Positions 28,183-36,789 are shown, counted from the stretch's first letter. The stretch is DNA of 64,000 nucleotides from Candidatus Babeliales bacterium (GCA_036260945.1 DATALT010000002.1:62001-126000), one strand, 5' to 3'. The notes: a model not told the origin generated them from the letters alone. Made by a program: numbers and translations.

Positions 28183-28875
28183 ATGTTTCAACGTAATTAT
28201 TCTATGAGCGGTTCGATAACCGATTTCATGTACAAAGTATATGGTTGGATGGCAGCAGGGCTTGCACTGACTGCGGGCACTTCTTATGCGATATTCCAAT
28301 CGCCAACATTATTTAGAGCTATATTTGGCAATCAGATTCTTTTCTTTGGACTGATTATAGCTCAATTTGCACTCGTAATTGCATTGAGTGGCTGGGTTAT
28401 GCGCATGAGCTTGCCAATGGCGATCGCTGCATTTATTGGTTATTCGGTTCTGACCGGCGCTACGCTTGCTTCCATTTTCTATATCTATACAGCAACTTCA
28501 ATCTACTTAGCATTTGGCGTAGCAGCTGCGACATTCGCCGTGATGGCGCTCTACGGTTACTTTACTCAAAGTGATTTGACCTCTATCGGCTCGGTTGGCC
28601 GCATGGCACTTTTTGGTATGATTATTGCCATGGTGATTAACTTTTTTCTAAAAAGCGCTCAATTGGATTACATTATCTCGCTCATTGGCGTTGGCCTCTT
28701 TACGTTGCTTGCAGCGTACGATAGTCAAAAGATCAAGCAAATGGGATATGCTTTGGTTGGCCAAGGGGACGTTGAACATAAAGCTGCTTTAATTGGTGCA
28801 TTAACTATGTACCTTGATTTTCTGAATCTCTTCCTTTTCTTACTGAGAATACTTGGCAGCAAGCGCGACGAGTAA
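28183..28875 (+). CDS. Bax inhibitor-1 / YccA family membrane protein
   Basis: The ATG at 28183 follows AAGGAGG. A frame opening nine codons earlier lacks a site. It has 230 residues and seven predicted membrane helices, with the family end GVGLFTLLAAYDSQKIKQM and the closing LYLDFLNLFLFLLRI-like segment. In bacteria these proteins act as proton or calcium leak channels and as regulators of membrane proteases. The specific role here is unknown. It ends in a strong terminator. Confidence 0.88.
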   Translation: MFQRNYSMSGSITDFMYKVYGWMAAGLALTAGTSYAIFQSPTLFRAIFGNQILFFGLIIAQFALVIALSGWVMRMSLPMAIAAFIGYSVLTGATLASIFYIYTATSIYLAFGVAAATFAVMALYGYFTQSDLTSIGSVGRMALFGMIIAMVINFFLKSAQLDYIISLIGVGLFTLLAAYDSQKIKQMGYALVGQGDVEHKAALIGALTMYLDFLNLFLFLLRILGSKRDE

Positions 28876-28902
28876 TTTAGTATAACATTTGTCGATTATC
28901 TA

Positions 28903-28933
28903 TGGCCCACTTTTATCGGTGGGCCATTTTTTT
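28903..28933 (+). terminator. Terminator of the BI-1 gene
   Basis: TGGCCCAC and GTGGGCCA form a perfect 8-bp stem, followed by TTTTTTT. Confidence 0.85.
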
Positions 28934-29142
28934 AGTGCACATTTGCCTCTTAAATAGCCTCTTTTTGCCACTTTGCCAATTTTTATACATTTCATTTAGT
29001 AATAGTGTTGATTGAAAAAGTATATAATTGTTAAGCTTAAAATAGTTCTTATTAAGATTATTAGAAATATAAAAAATGATTGAAACGGTAATTTATAACA
29101 AAGAACTCTTGAGAACTATAGTTTAACAAAGGAGATATTCTT

Positions 29143-29340
29143 ATGGCACACAAAAAAAAATCGACTCATAAAAAACACGAGTTCAGTCTTTTAGATTTGT
29201 TGTTGGGACATACTGACAAACGAAAAAAGGCTCACCACGGTAAAAAGAAAACTGCTAAAAAAGCCTCAGCACGTAAAGGCACCAAAAAAGCGGTTAAAGC
29301 TAAAGGTAAAGGCGCATACGGCAGAAATCCGTACCGCTAA
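29143..29340 (+). CDS. Small lysine-rich, histone H1-like basic protein
   Basis: The protein has 65 residues with about a third lysine. It has a short hydrophobic patch (FSLLDLLLGH) followed by repeated K-K-A-x tracts resembling bacterial histone-like tails (KKTAKKASARKGTKKAVKAK), and ends GRNPYR. Basic tails of this kind bind nucleic acid. The ribosome site AAAGGAGA supports the start. It is followed 49 bases later by a hydrophilic protein. A host-directed or nucleoid role is possible but not shown. Confidence 0.6.
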   Translation: MAHKKKSTHKKHEFSLLDLLLGHTDKRKKAHHGKKKTAKKASARKGTKKAVKAKGKGAYGRNPYR

Positions 29341-29389
29341 AAAATTAGCTTAAAAAAATGATTACGTTTTCACTAAAAAAGGAAATACA

Positions 29390-29587
29390 ATGAGTAACAA
29401 TAATAATTGGAATGACAAAAAAGGTAACGTACAAGATCCAAAACACCAAGGTCAAAAAGAGAAACACGGATCTTCTCAAGGTCACCAAGGTAATGTTTCT
29501 AACCAAGATCAACAAAAGAAACAAGGCCACGACCAAAATAAGCAATGGGATAAAGGTAACAAAAACGACTGGCAAAATAATAAGTAA
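29390..29587 (+). CDS. Small extremely hydrophilic Gln/Asn/Lys-rich protein
   Basis: The protein has 65 residues and almost no hydrophobic ones. It is dominated by N, Q, K, D, G and H (KHQGQKEKHGSSQGHQGNVS), so it must be disordered. A ribosome site (AAAGGAAA) precedes the ATG. The composition resembles stress-protective hydrophilins, but there is no family motif. It probably shares a transcript with the basic protein upstream and ends near a strong terminator. Confidence 0.5.
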   Translation: MSNNNNWNDKKGNVQDPKHQGQKEKHGSSQGHQGNVSNQDQQKKQGHDQNKQWDKGNKNDWQNNK

Positions 29588-29650
29588 TTGCCCGTTAATT
29601 TTTAACATTGTTTATGAATGCAGGATTATACATTCTGCGTAAAAAAACTA

Positions 29651-29691
29651 AAAGAAGCAGAACGATGCATAATTGTTCTGCTTCTTTTTTT
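29651..29691 (+). terminator. Terminator after the hydrophilic-protein gene
   Basis: AAAGAAGCAGAAC pairs perfectly with GTTCTGCTTCTTT over 13 bp and is followed by T residues. Confidence 0.8.
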
Positions 29692-29761
29692 ATTCTCATC
29701 TAAGACTTTCAAGCCAAGAATCTTTTAAGTGATTCTCGTAACGATCACAATCAATCGTTAA

Positions 29762-29944
29762 TTACATTCCTTGAGGTGGGCGGCCGTACATCATTCGATA
29801 GAGAAGCGAGAATACAAAGAGGATGATGAAAAGACCAAAGAGGATTTTTGCAATGCCGGCAAAATCGGCTGCAAAACCACCAAATCCAAAGACAGCCGCA
29901 AGAATCGCAAGAATCAGAAAAATTACAACCCAATCCAATAGCAT
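29762..29944 (-). CDS. DUF1328 (UPF0391) small membrane protein
   Basis: This 60-residue protein is almost entirely hydrophobic. LLDWVVIFLILAILAAVFGF and AADFAGIAKILFGLFIILFV match the DUF1328 family, which also includes YtjA. It has two membrane helices and is often stress-related. AAAAGGAG before the ATG supports the start. A second frame read on the same DNA (29751-29933) is its shadow. Confidence 0.85.
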   Translation of the reverse strand: MLLDWVVIFLILAILAAVFGFGGFAADFAGIAKILFGLFIILFVFSLLYRMMYGRPPQGM

Positions 29945-30009
29945 AGTAACTCCTTTTTTTGTTAAATCTTTAATACGTTAGTGCAATCGTTTAAAAAAAA
30001 GCAATAAAA

Positions 30010-30040
30010 AAAGAGAGGGTTTTAAATTCCCCTCTCTTTT
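30010..30040. terminator. Bidirectional hairpin terminator
   Basis: AAAGAGAGGG pairs with CCCTCTCTTT, with A residues on one side and T residues on the other. It ends the minus-strand gene at 30061 and may block reading from the other side. Confidence 0.6.
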
Positions 30041-30060
30041 ATAAATTCAAAAAGATTATA

Positions 30061-30528
30061 TTAATCAAGTGATAATGCAGCTCCAAAGCCGTAGGCGCCA
30101 GCAATCCAGCCCTTTGCTTCTGGGCTAATGGTGTTATCGTTAAAAAAGAATTGCAATGCAAAGCGAGCGCAGAGACCCCAAACAATTCCGTAAGCGAATT
30201 TACTGAATACTGAATGGCGCGAATAATTTTTTACCACATTATTTTGTATGGTCATTCGTTCGATTACAATCCCGCCTTCTAAAATTTCAACCGTCTTTTC
30301 AAGAACATTAACGTAGGTATCATTAATTGAGCATTGCACGAGCGGTTCTTGTTTGACGCGAATAGTATAAAGATGCGAATCTATCCATATATCGTGCTGT
30401 TTATTAAAACTCGAATCGCTTACGTGCGTATGCGCGATATGGTCTACAATAGGACGCCAATCGATAGATGCTTGAATTGAAAAAGGCAAAACGCATGCAA
30501 AAAATATAAATGCTTTATTAAAGATCAT
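30061..30528 (-). CDS. Exported membrane-associated protein, unknown function
   Basis: The protein has 155 residues. It has a signal peptide (about 1-19), a beta-rich segment with TYVNVLEKTVEILEGGIVIER, and a hydrophobic C-terminal half (FAYGIVWGLCARFALQFFF and IAGAYGFGAALSLD). The ribosome site GAAAGGATTTT supports the start. No family is recognised. It starts 18 bases from the end of the next minus-strand gene (30546) and may share its transcript. Confidence 0.5.
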   Translation of the reverse strand: MIFNKAFIFFACVLPFSIQASIDWRPIVDHIAHTHVSDSSFNKQHDIWIDSHLYTIRVKQEPLVQCSINDTYVNVLEKTVEILEGGIVIERMTIQNNVVKNYSRHSVFSKFAYGIVWGLCARFALQFFFNDNTISPEAKGWIAGAYGFGAALSLD

Positions 30529-30545
30529 AAAATCCTTTCAAAATA

Positions 30546-32105
30546 TTAAGCCTCGGTATAGAGGCCGTGTAAACTAAACGGTACTATACTCGGCAGTACA
30601 GCGCGCCCTATTTCATGCAAATTATGCGCATCGAGTATCAATATAAATGATTTGCAATTGATCGTATCAAGCACTTGCGTTATAAGCACACCGTCATCTT
30701 CTTTCTTTTCGTGAGGGCGGGGAATGAATACCGGTTCGGTTGGGCAGCAGCCGTTCGCTTTCCATTCAATGATGCGTTCACTCTCGGTATCTACTTTCTG
30801 AATACTTGAAAATCCAGCTCCCATGGCATAGATATAACGATAATGTTTCGTTTTAAAGAGTGGGTTTATGCGCGGCAATTCAACTGAATTTTGCGAAAGA
30901 ATATTTTTTGCGACATTCTTGTTTTTTAAGTTGATACTAAAACGAATAAGTTGCGATCGTTCGCCAAACGATTCGGGGCGATTTCTTAAGTTCTCAATCG
31001 TTGTCGCTTTCATGATTTGCGCATCAGGATAAATAATCATATCAAGATTGAGCTCATTATTTTTTTCAAAAGCATTTATCTGATTCAGAACAAAGAAAGG
31101 TTCTGTTTTTATTGAATCGAGAGTGCGCCCTGTTGCTCGATCTATAACAATAAATGTTGTGCCAAGTTCTGGTTTCCAGGAGAAATAATCAAGAAACGGT
31201 TTAATCGAAAAAAGTAAATCGGGTGGGTTAACCACAAATGGCGTAAGCGTGAGCACGATGTAATTTTGTGTGACCGAAAGCCCATGTATATACGAAGGTT
31301 GTTTGGCTTCCACTGAAGCGATTATTGTGCGCTTCGTGCTGTTTGGTTGAATATAATAGACGTGATAATAACTCGTTGTGCCAAATTGGGTCATCACATT
31401 AAATGAATTGCCAGTTTGCGGATCGATAATCGGATGCGGCGTTACTACATGGCCATCTAAATCGTCATCAAAGTCAGCGAATTGATATGTTTCCAGTGTT
31501 GATGGATTAAATGCTACAGGAAATGTTGATTCGGTGAGTGCAACAAACTGGTTGCCGATTTTCATAATATTAATGTTGCCGTTATCATACGGCTCTCGCT
31601 TTGCAAGCAATGCTCCCATTTTGGAAAAGAAAGAGGATTTCTTTTCTTCTTGGATCGGAAGCTTACCACTTTTCATTGCGCCTTTATAAAAATCGCTTTT
31701 TAAGAATTTGCTGGCATATTGAACTGTTCCTTTATCAAATTTGAACGACTGCAAAAGCGCAAAGCCATCAAACCAATATTTGAAAGTATCGCTTCCTACT
31801 TCAAAAAGGCCAGGGCCGGTGCGTAAAAGAAAACCGTGAAGCCATACTGGTATGGTTCCTTTTGTGGGGAGGCAAATGGGGGGATTTTCGCATGCTACAG
31901 AACAAAATCCAATAGAAGCATCGCCGCGAATAATTTCTGATTCGAATTGTCCATCGCCTATTGATTCAGTTCTTATCTGTAGAGGAGATTCAGTTGTAAC
32001 CTGAAGATGATTCTGAAGTTGTTGAATAGTTCTTCGATGCCATAGAATCGCTCCGAGCGCGATCAAAAATAATAGAGCCGCGAAAATAGCGATTTTCTTT
32101 AACAT
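30546..32105 (-). CDS. Carotenoid oxygenase (RPE65/BCO family) homologue, one iron ligand changed
   Basis: I chose the ATG at 32105, after GGGGGAAC. The frame opens 22 codons earlier. It has 519 residues with an N-terminal membrane segment. The seven-bladed-propeller family holds Fe2+ with four histidines and cleaves carotenoid double bonds. Three are visible: VTPHP (H224), SYIHGL (H274) and FSLHGL (H513). The third canonical site, usually H-x-x-N-A-[FYW]-E, reads N-Q-I-N-A-F-E, so His is Asn at 341 (codon 31083-31085). The cleavage function is therefore uncertain. Start-site numbering is mine. Confidence 0.8.
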   Translation of the reverse strand: MLKKIAIFAALLFLIALGAILWHRRTIQQLQNHLQVTTESPLQIRTESIGDGQFESEIIRGDASIGFCSVACENPPICLPTKGTIPVWLHGFLLRTGPGLFEVGSDTFKYWFDGFALLQSFKFDKGTVQYASKFLKSDFYKGAMKSGKLPIQEEKKSSFFSKMGALLAKREPYDNGNINIMKIGNQFVALTESTFPVAFNPSTLETYQFADFDDDLDGHVVTPHPIIDPQTGNSFNVMTQFGTTSYYHVYYIQPNSTKRTIIASVEAKQPSYIHGLSVTQNYIVLTLTPFVVNPPDLLFSIKPFLDYFSWKPELGTTFIVIDRATGRTLDSIKTEPFFVLNQINAFEKNNELNLDMIIYPDAQIMKATTIENLRNRPESFGERSQLIRFSINLKNKNVAKNILSQNSVELPRINPLFKTKHYRYIYAMGAGFSSIQKVDTESERIIEWKANGCCPTEPVFIPRPHEKKEDDGVLITQVLDTINCKSFILILDAHNLHEIGRAVLPSIVPFSLHGLYTEA

Positions 32106-32280
32106 ACCGTTCCCCCGCAGAAAATAATTGCATAATAGTTGTAGTATAAACAATACCAATAAATTGAGCAAGTTGTTATTTCAAACAGAAAATGATTTGC
32201 GTGAGAATAAAAATTCTTAAAAGAATAGAGATGCGCTTTTATTCCATGCATACTTAACTGATAATAGAAAGGGAAAAGAT

Positions 32281-32730
32281 ATGAGTAAAATTCATAGTAT
32301 TATCATTATGCTTATCATTACTGCTACAAGTAAAGCTGTTATTAATGAAGTTGATATTAGTTTATCTATTGCTGCGAAACTTAAAAGCCTCGATGAGACC
32401 AAACAAGATTATAAAGAATTGCCAGATATTGAAAAAAATGATGATTGTTATTTTATTGCAGCAATTGTGGATAGTTCGTTTCAAAAGAGATATTTTCTTT
32501 TTGATGTAGGCAAAAATATATTGAGTGATGGGTCTGCAAATAAATTCAAAATGGCAGATATTGAAAATTTAATTGGAACAAAACTTTTGAATACGAAAAA
32601 TACAAGAATTGAATGGTGGGCATTAAAAGACGCCAATATAGTGGCGGTAAAAAAGACATTTGGTAAAAATACCAAATATCAACTTGTCGATATGAGTAAT
32701 TTATTTTCACAAGATCTTACTTCAAAATAA
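32281..32730 (+). CDS. Small secreted protein, unknown function
   Basis: The protein has 149 residues. It has a signal peptide (about 1-19), then a mixed domain with DCYFIAAIVDSSFQKRYFLFD and RIEWWALKDANIVAVKKTF. An AAAGGGAA ribosome site precedes the ATG. It ends 14 bases inside the convergent LysE gene. No family is recognised. Confidence 0.5.
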   Translation: MSKIHSIIIMLIITATSKAVINEVDISLSIAAKLKSLDETKQDYKELPDIEKNDDCYFIAAIVDSSFQKRYFLFDVGKNILSDGSANKFKMADIENLIGTKLLNTKNTRIEWWALKDANIVAVKKTFGKNTKYQLVDMSNLFSQDLTSK

Positions 32731-33337
32731 GTTTTATGAGTGAAAGAATCCCAAAGCTCATAATACCAATTCCTGAAAACTGATTAATCCGCCTGAAGGT
32801 AGATGCCTTAATTTTGGGCTGAAAGTAAGCAGCAAGGATGCCGAGTACAATCCACCAAAGAGTGGATCCAATAAATACGCCACTTGCAGTCAAAATAAGT
32901 TCGCTCGTGCGATCGAGTTCATGATCAATGCCAACTGCTGCAAAGAGAAAAATGAGCGTAAGAATAATAATGGGATTCGCGAGTGTGAGGAAAAATGTCG
33001 TTATATAGGATTCTAAAATATTGAGTGGGCTTTTCGATTGCATTGCTTGCGGCGGTTTAGATGATAGGATAACAATTCCTAGAATTGATAAAAGTATGCT
33101 GCTGACAAGTCGTATTGCGAATGCAAATTGAGTTAGATGAGCTGATAAAAAGCCAAGACTCAAAAGTGCAGCAACTGCAAAAACAACATCTGCAGTGGCT
33201 GCGCCAAATCCTGAAGCTATTCCCATAAGTGGGCCTTGAATCAACAATCTTCGCAAGCACAAAATCCCAATAGGGCCTACCGGGAATGCGATTGCTGCTC
33301 CAATAATAATTCCTTTAATGAAAAAAGATAAATCCAT
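32717..33337 (-). CDS. LysE/RhtB family amino-acid exporter
   Basis: The protein has 206 residues and six membrane helices. The N-terminal signature is AFPVGPIGILCLRRLLIQG, followed by the ASGFGAATADVVFAVAALLSLG helix pair. The family exports amino acids such as lysine or homoserine lactones. The substrate is not readable. Its ATG overlaps the stop codon of the VOC gene (TAATG), so the two are translationally coupled. Confidence 0.8.
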   Translation of the reverse strand: MDLSFFIKGIIIGAAIAFPVGPIGILCLRRLLIQGPLMGIASGFGAATADVVFAVAALLSLGFLSAHLTQFAFAIRLVSSILLSILGIVILSSKPPQAMQSKSPLNILESYITTFFLTLANPIIILTLIFLFAAVGIDHELDRTSELILTASGVFIGSTLWWIVLGILAAYFQPKIKASTFRRINQFSGIGIMSFGILSLIKLILK

Positions 33338-33726
33338 TATTTTGGTAATTCGACCATATTAAACATATTTCCATAAAGATCTTTAAAAACCGCTTGCGTT
33401 CCCCACTCTTCGGTCGTTGGTTCCATAATGAATTCGACGCCGCGAGATTTCATTTCTTCGTAGTCTTTTTTGCAATTATCGGTAATCATGCAAGCGAGTG
33501 GGAATGAACCACCTTGTTTGCCAACAAGTGCTAAATCTTCTTGTGATTCAGGAAGCATTAAAGCAAACTCTAAATTCTGGCTTCCCTTTGGATTCAACGT
33601 TAACCAGCGCATTTGCCCAAATTGCGCATCGGTATGTTTTTCAAAACCAATTTTTTCGGTGTAAAATTTAAGCGCTTCATCTTGATTTTTTACTAAAATC
33701 GTAAGATGTGAAAGATAGTTAATCAT
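33337..33726 (-). CDS. VOC (glyoxalase/bleomycin-resistance-like) family protein
   Basis: The 129-residue protein has two beta-alpha-beta-beta-beta halves. The first has LSHLTILVKNQDEALKFYTEKIGF, the second ACMITDNCKKDYEEMKSRGVEF, ending FKDLYGNMFNMVELP. Metal-ligand candidates are H8 (LSHLTI) and E126 (MVELP). The reaction is unknown. It is the first gene of a two-gene set with the LysE exporter. Confidence 0.82.
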   Translation of the reverse strand: MINYLSHLTILVKNQDEALKFYTEKIGFEKHTDAQFGQMRWLTLNPKGSQNLEFALMLPESQEDLALVGKQGGSFPLACMITDNCKKDYEEMKSRGVEFIMEPTTEEWGTQAVFKDLYGNMFNMVELPK

Positions 33727-33829
33727 AAAAAAGTCCCTAGGATCTATATATTAAACTTGATAAAATGCTAACACGTTTTGTGGTTCTTGTAAAAAAGCTC
33801 TTCGCATAGCTGTATGGGATTCAAATTGG

Positions 33830-35473
33830 CTATTTATTGCCAAATAATGATTTTAAAAATTGATAACCGGTCAAAACCGGCGCACTCCACGAAAGATTTG
33901 GGGGCAACACATGTTTTGATTCAATCGCCAGATATTGAATTTCTTCGTCCAAATCCTTAAATGATTTTAAGAGGTGCGGGTACTTTTTAAAATCGATTGG
34001 CCCAGGGGCGGCAAGCAAGAGTGCTTGCTCTAAAGTCAAATTAGTACGTAGGGAATGTATGATTTTTTTTAGAGGCTCAAGATTCCAGCGCCGGATTGTT
34101 TTATCAAAGGAACCTGAAATTAATCCGTTATTATCTTGAAGTACTAATCCTGAAATTGTTCGCGGCGTCGCGCCTGCGATGGTGAAGAGCAATTGGCCTG
34201 TTTTATCGTCCCAAAGTCGAATTGCTCCATCTTGCCCGCCAGAAAAAAGATAGCCATCAGCTCCATGCGCCATCGTATTAATTTCTTTATCACTAGCAGA
34301 TCTAAAAAGCAATTCTTTTTTTTCAAGATCCGATGCGCAAATTGTGCCACCTGCATCAGCAGAAAAAAGAATTTTTTTGCTTTGATCAAGGACGAGTTTG
34401 GAAATTCTTTTAGTATGCTCTTTTAATTCATAAGCGAGTGCGTCATTAATAAAATCATAAGCTTTGATCGTCCCATTGGATAATCCTATAAATAAAATTG
34501 GATCGTTTGCGGCTAATGCCCAAGCTTCTTCTTGCGGGGTCTCAAGAATAGTGGCGATTAATTTTCCCGTTTGAGTATCCCATTTATTAATAGCGTGATC
34601 TTTACCTGAAGAAAAGAGAAATGTGCCGTCATCATTCAGCGCTAAAGCTAAAACGGCCCAGGAATGTTTTTTCAACTCCCCGAGTTTTATTAATTTTTCT
34701 AAATCCCAAATGGTTATTGTTCCTGATTCGTCGCTTGAATAAGCAAAAGGATTTTTGCACACGAGGGCCGATAGATCTGATTGATTGGTGGTGAGTGAAG
34801 ATGATTTTCCTGTAAGTAAATTCAAAATTCTAATTTCCGCATCCGCTAACATTGCGCAAAGTTTATTACCCATTGGTGCAAGGTTTAAGATTTCACTGCC
34901 TGCATTGCTAATAATCTTATTTTCTATTTTCAGAAACGATAACATGGGAAACATGTTTTCCCATGCGTTTTGCGTGACTGCTTGTGCAATGCTGCTTCTT
35001 AGTGTGTCCGGGAGTCGTAATTTTTTTAAATATGCAGCGTCTTGCAAGAATTTATCTAATTCTGCCGGGCTTGTAATCTTTCTTGCTAAAGCTTTTTCGA
35101 AAATGGTTTGAAGGGAGTCAATGTCCAAGTAATCAGAATTGATCAAAAGAGATTCAATAGTTTCAAGAGGCAATTGGGAAGCACGATGTACAAGCTTTTC
35201 ATCTTTTTCATTTTCAAATTTGAGGAAACTTAAAATAAGGTCAAGTTGTCGCTTAGAAAAAGGTAACGGGATTGAATATGATTGCATTTTGGAATCAATG
35301 TCGCCTACTAAATTTTCTATAACTTGCGAAAATTTAATTAATAACTTCGAATCCTGCTCAGAAAGAGTTATTTCAGTTGATTGTTGTTGTGAATCTAAAA
35401 CTGAAAATTTTAAATATGCCGACGCGTTGGCCGCAAAAAAAGTGGTAACTAATAGTAAAATAAATCGCTTCAT
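33830..35473 (-). CDS. Secreted SKP1-like / WD40 fusion protein, candidate effector
   Basis: The protein has 547 residues. The signal peptide is MKRFILLLVTTFFAANASA. Residues about 22-145 follow the eukaryotic SKP1 order: TEITLSEQDSKLLIKFSQVI, then IPLPFSKRQLDLIL, LPLETIESLLINSDYLDIDS, and SPAELDKFL, comparable to SKP1's IPLPNV, ANYLDIKGLL and TPEEIRKTF. Residues about 195-510 hold WD40 repeats (TIAGATPRTISGLVL, SGSFDKTIRRW). SKP1 links F-box proteins to ubiquitin ligases, so this protein could act in a host's ubiquitin system if exported. That is inference. The start has AAAAAGGAAA before it. Confidence 0.7.
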   Translation of the reverse strand: MKRFILLLVTTFFAANASAYLKFSVLDSQQQSTEITLSEQDSKLLIKFSQVIENLVGDIDSKMQSYSIPLPFSKRQLDLILSFLKFENEKDEKLVHRASQLPLETIESLLINSDYLDIDSLQTIFEKALARKITSPAELDKFLQDAAYLKKLRLPDTLRSSIAQAVTQNAWENMFPMLSFLKIENKIISNAGSEILNLAPMGNKLCAMLADAEIRILNLLTGKSSSLTTNQSDLSALVCKNPFAYSSDESGTITIWDLEKLIKLGELKKHSWAVLALALNDDGTFLFSSGKDHAINKWDTQTGKLIATILETPQEEAWALAANDPILFIGLSNGTIKAYDFINDALAYELKEHTKRISKLVLDQSKKILFSADAGGTICASDLEKKELLFRSASDKEINTMAHGADGYLFSGGQDGAIRLWDDKTGQLLFTIAGATPRTISGLVLQDNNGLISGSFDKTIRRWNLEPLKKIIHSLRTNLTLEQALLLAAPGPIDFKKYPHLLKSFKDLDEEIQYLAIESKHVLPPNLSWSAPVLTGYQFLKSLFGNK

Positions 35474-35557
35474 AGAGTTTCCTTTTTTGGGATCACTATA
35501 GAGAAAGAATTAAGAAGAATTAAATAGTTTTGGGTAAGGTTAATCGAGATGAGCGAT

Positions 35558-36265
35558 TTATTTCATCGCTTCTTGCTTCATTGAGGCGGGGAGTTTTTCA
35601 ATAGCATAGCGGAGCGCTGTTCGCGGCATTTTGGCTTTGTGGTTCATAACAAAGTTAAAGATATCTGTTTGTTGCGTTTTAGTTGCTTCTTTCAGCATCC
35701 AGCCATATCCTTTTTGCACCAAATCATCTTTATCTTCGAGTAAAATTTGTGCCAAACCAAAAGCATCTTCTAAATAAAAATCCTTACGTAATGAATAAAT
35801 GAGAGAAACGGCGCTTGCGCGGCGCATCCATCTATTTTCAGAATTTGCCCATGATTTTAATTGTGGTAAAAATTGCGGGAATTTATAAAGAAAGAAACCC
35901 AGGGCGTGCGTGCAAAAATCGTCGCACGCTGCCCAGTTTGATACATAGTTTTCAAGGCAGTGTTGGAAAAATTCAAAATCTGATGGCTCAAATTTTTTTC
36001 TTATTTTGTTGAGCCAATCAAAAGCGATCGTTTGAAATTCTTGTTCTTTTTTTAGTAGCTGTTCGCAGATTTGAAAAACTTCTTTCTTATCAAGGTTTTT
36101 AATTTCTGAAAAATGAGCTGCAGAAATTCTGCGGACAACAGGAACTCGCACGCCAAGAAGTCGAATTTCTTCTTTAGAAAAGCGCCTTGCCTGCTCGCGA
36201 TATTCTGGGTCGATGTGTTTAGAAAGATTGGTATGAAGTTCAACGATAATATTCTGGGGAGCCAT
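35558..36265 (-). CDS. DNA alkylation repair protein (AlkD-like, HEAT-repeat)
   Basis: The 235-residue all-helical protein follows the AlkD glycosylase family: EIRLLGVRVPVVRRIS near the start, WAACDDFCTHALGFFL, RWMRRASAVSLIYSLR and KDDLVQKGYGWMLKEA, ending MPRTALRYAIEKLP. The family removes bulky cationic alkylated bases. No signal peptide is present. Directly downstream (36266-36430, no gene) lies the tRNA cluster. Confidence 0.82.
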   Translation of the reverse strand: MAPQNIIVELHTNLSKHIDPEYREQARRFSKEEIRLLGVRVPVVRRISAAHFSEIKNLDKKEVFQICEQLLKKEQEFQTIAFDWLNKIRKKFEPSDFEFFQHCLENYVSNWAACDDFCTHALGFFLYKFPQFLPQLKSWANSENRWMRRASAVSLIYSLRKDFYLEDAFGLAQILLEDKDDLVQKGYGWMLKEATKTQQTDIFNFVMNHKAKMPRTALRYAIEKLPASMKQEAMK

Positions 36266-36387
36266 TAGATAAATTATTTTATTGAAGAAAAGATGTGATG
36301 ATGTTTTTATTTTTGATTAACGTAGAGAACATCAGATAAAACTTGGATGAACAAGTCGCTGCGCCTACTTGGCGAAAACTGGTCTGT

Positions 36388-36433
36388 CATTCGTAGTTTG
36401 CTGAGCCTGAGGGCCAGGATAAACGTAGAATGG
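36388..36433 (-). repeat. Palindromic element A at the 3' end of tRNA-Ser(UGA)
   Basis: Arms CATTC/GAATG and TTT/AAA flank a GCC-TGAG-GGC apex with unpaired bases between them. The last three bases on the plus strand (TGG, 36431-36433) are the complement of the tRNA's own CCA. It is the most diverged of three copies (B at 36565, C at 36742). Confidence 0.5.
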
Positions 36434-36522
36434 AGGAGAGAGAGGGATTCGAACCCTCGATCCCGATCTCTCAGGATAACGGTTTTCAAGACCGCCGCAT
36501 TAGACCGCTCTGCCATCTCTCC
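36431..36522 (-). tRNA. tRNA-Ser (anticodon UGA)
   Basis: The 92-nt gene has acceptor arms GGAGAGA/TCTCTCC, a long variable arm typical of Ser, and an anticodon loop with TGA reading UCA codons. T-arm GAGGGTTCGAATCCCTC is intact. The 3' CCA is encoded and forms the end of palindromic element A. Confidence 0.95.
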
Positions 36523-36564
36523 CCACAATAATTTCAAATTTTATCAGCCACTAGAATGGCCGCG

Positions 36565-36611
36565 CCAGTCGTAGCTTGCAAAGGCGAAAGCCTTTGATAA
36601 GCGAAGACTGG
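36565..36611 (-). repeat. Palindromic element B at the 3' end of tRNA-Arg(ACG)
   Basis: The hairpin is built as CCAGTC, GCTT, AAAGGC, a GAAA loop, GCCTTT, AAGC, GACTGG. Three-base bulges separate the arms. GAAA is a GNRA tetraloop. TGG at 36609-36611 is the tRNA's CCA complement. The opposite end also starts CCAGTC. Confidence 0.65.
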
Positions 36612-36685
36612 TGCGCCTAAGAGGAGTCGAACCTCTAACCTTCAGATCCGTAGTCTGACGCTCTGTCCAGTTGAGCTATAGGCGC
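36609..36685 (-). tRNA. tRNA-Arg (anticodon ACG)
   Basis: The 77-nt gene has acceptor GCGCCTA/TAGGCGC, anticodon loop CTACGGA (ACG), and T-arm AGAGGTTCGACTCCTCT. ACG reads CGN codons after A-to-I editing. Encoded CCA, followed directly by palindromic element B. Confidence 0.95.
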
Positions 36686-36741
36686 CTAATTTTTTCGTTA
36701 ATTTCAAGAAACATGTCTGCTTGTAGATGAAGCTAGCTGTA

Positions 36742-36789
36742 CCAGGCGAAGCTTGCCAAGGGCCGAAGCCATGGATAAGCGAAGACTGG
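36742..36789 (-). repeat. Palindromic element C at the 3' end of tRNA-Ser(GCU)
   Basis: It has the same plan as B: CCAG/CTGG ends, GCTT/AAGC mid arms, GGC-CGAA-GCC apex. TGG at 36787-36789 is the tRNA's CCA complement. Confidence 0.6.

Noticed and set aside
29751-29933. Cysteine-rich 60-codon frame overlapping the DUF1328 gene
   Set aside because: It is the other reading frame of a well-supported conserved family protein with its own ribosome site.
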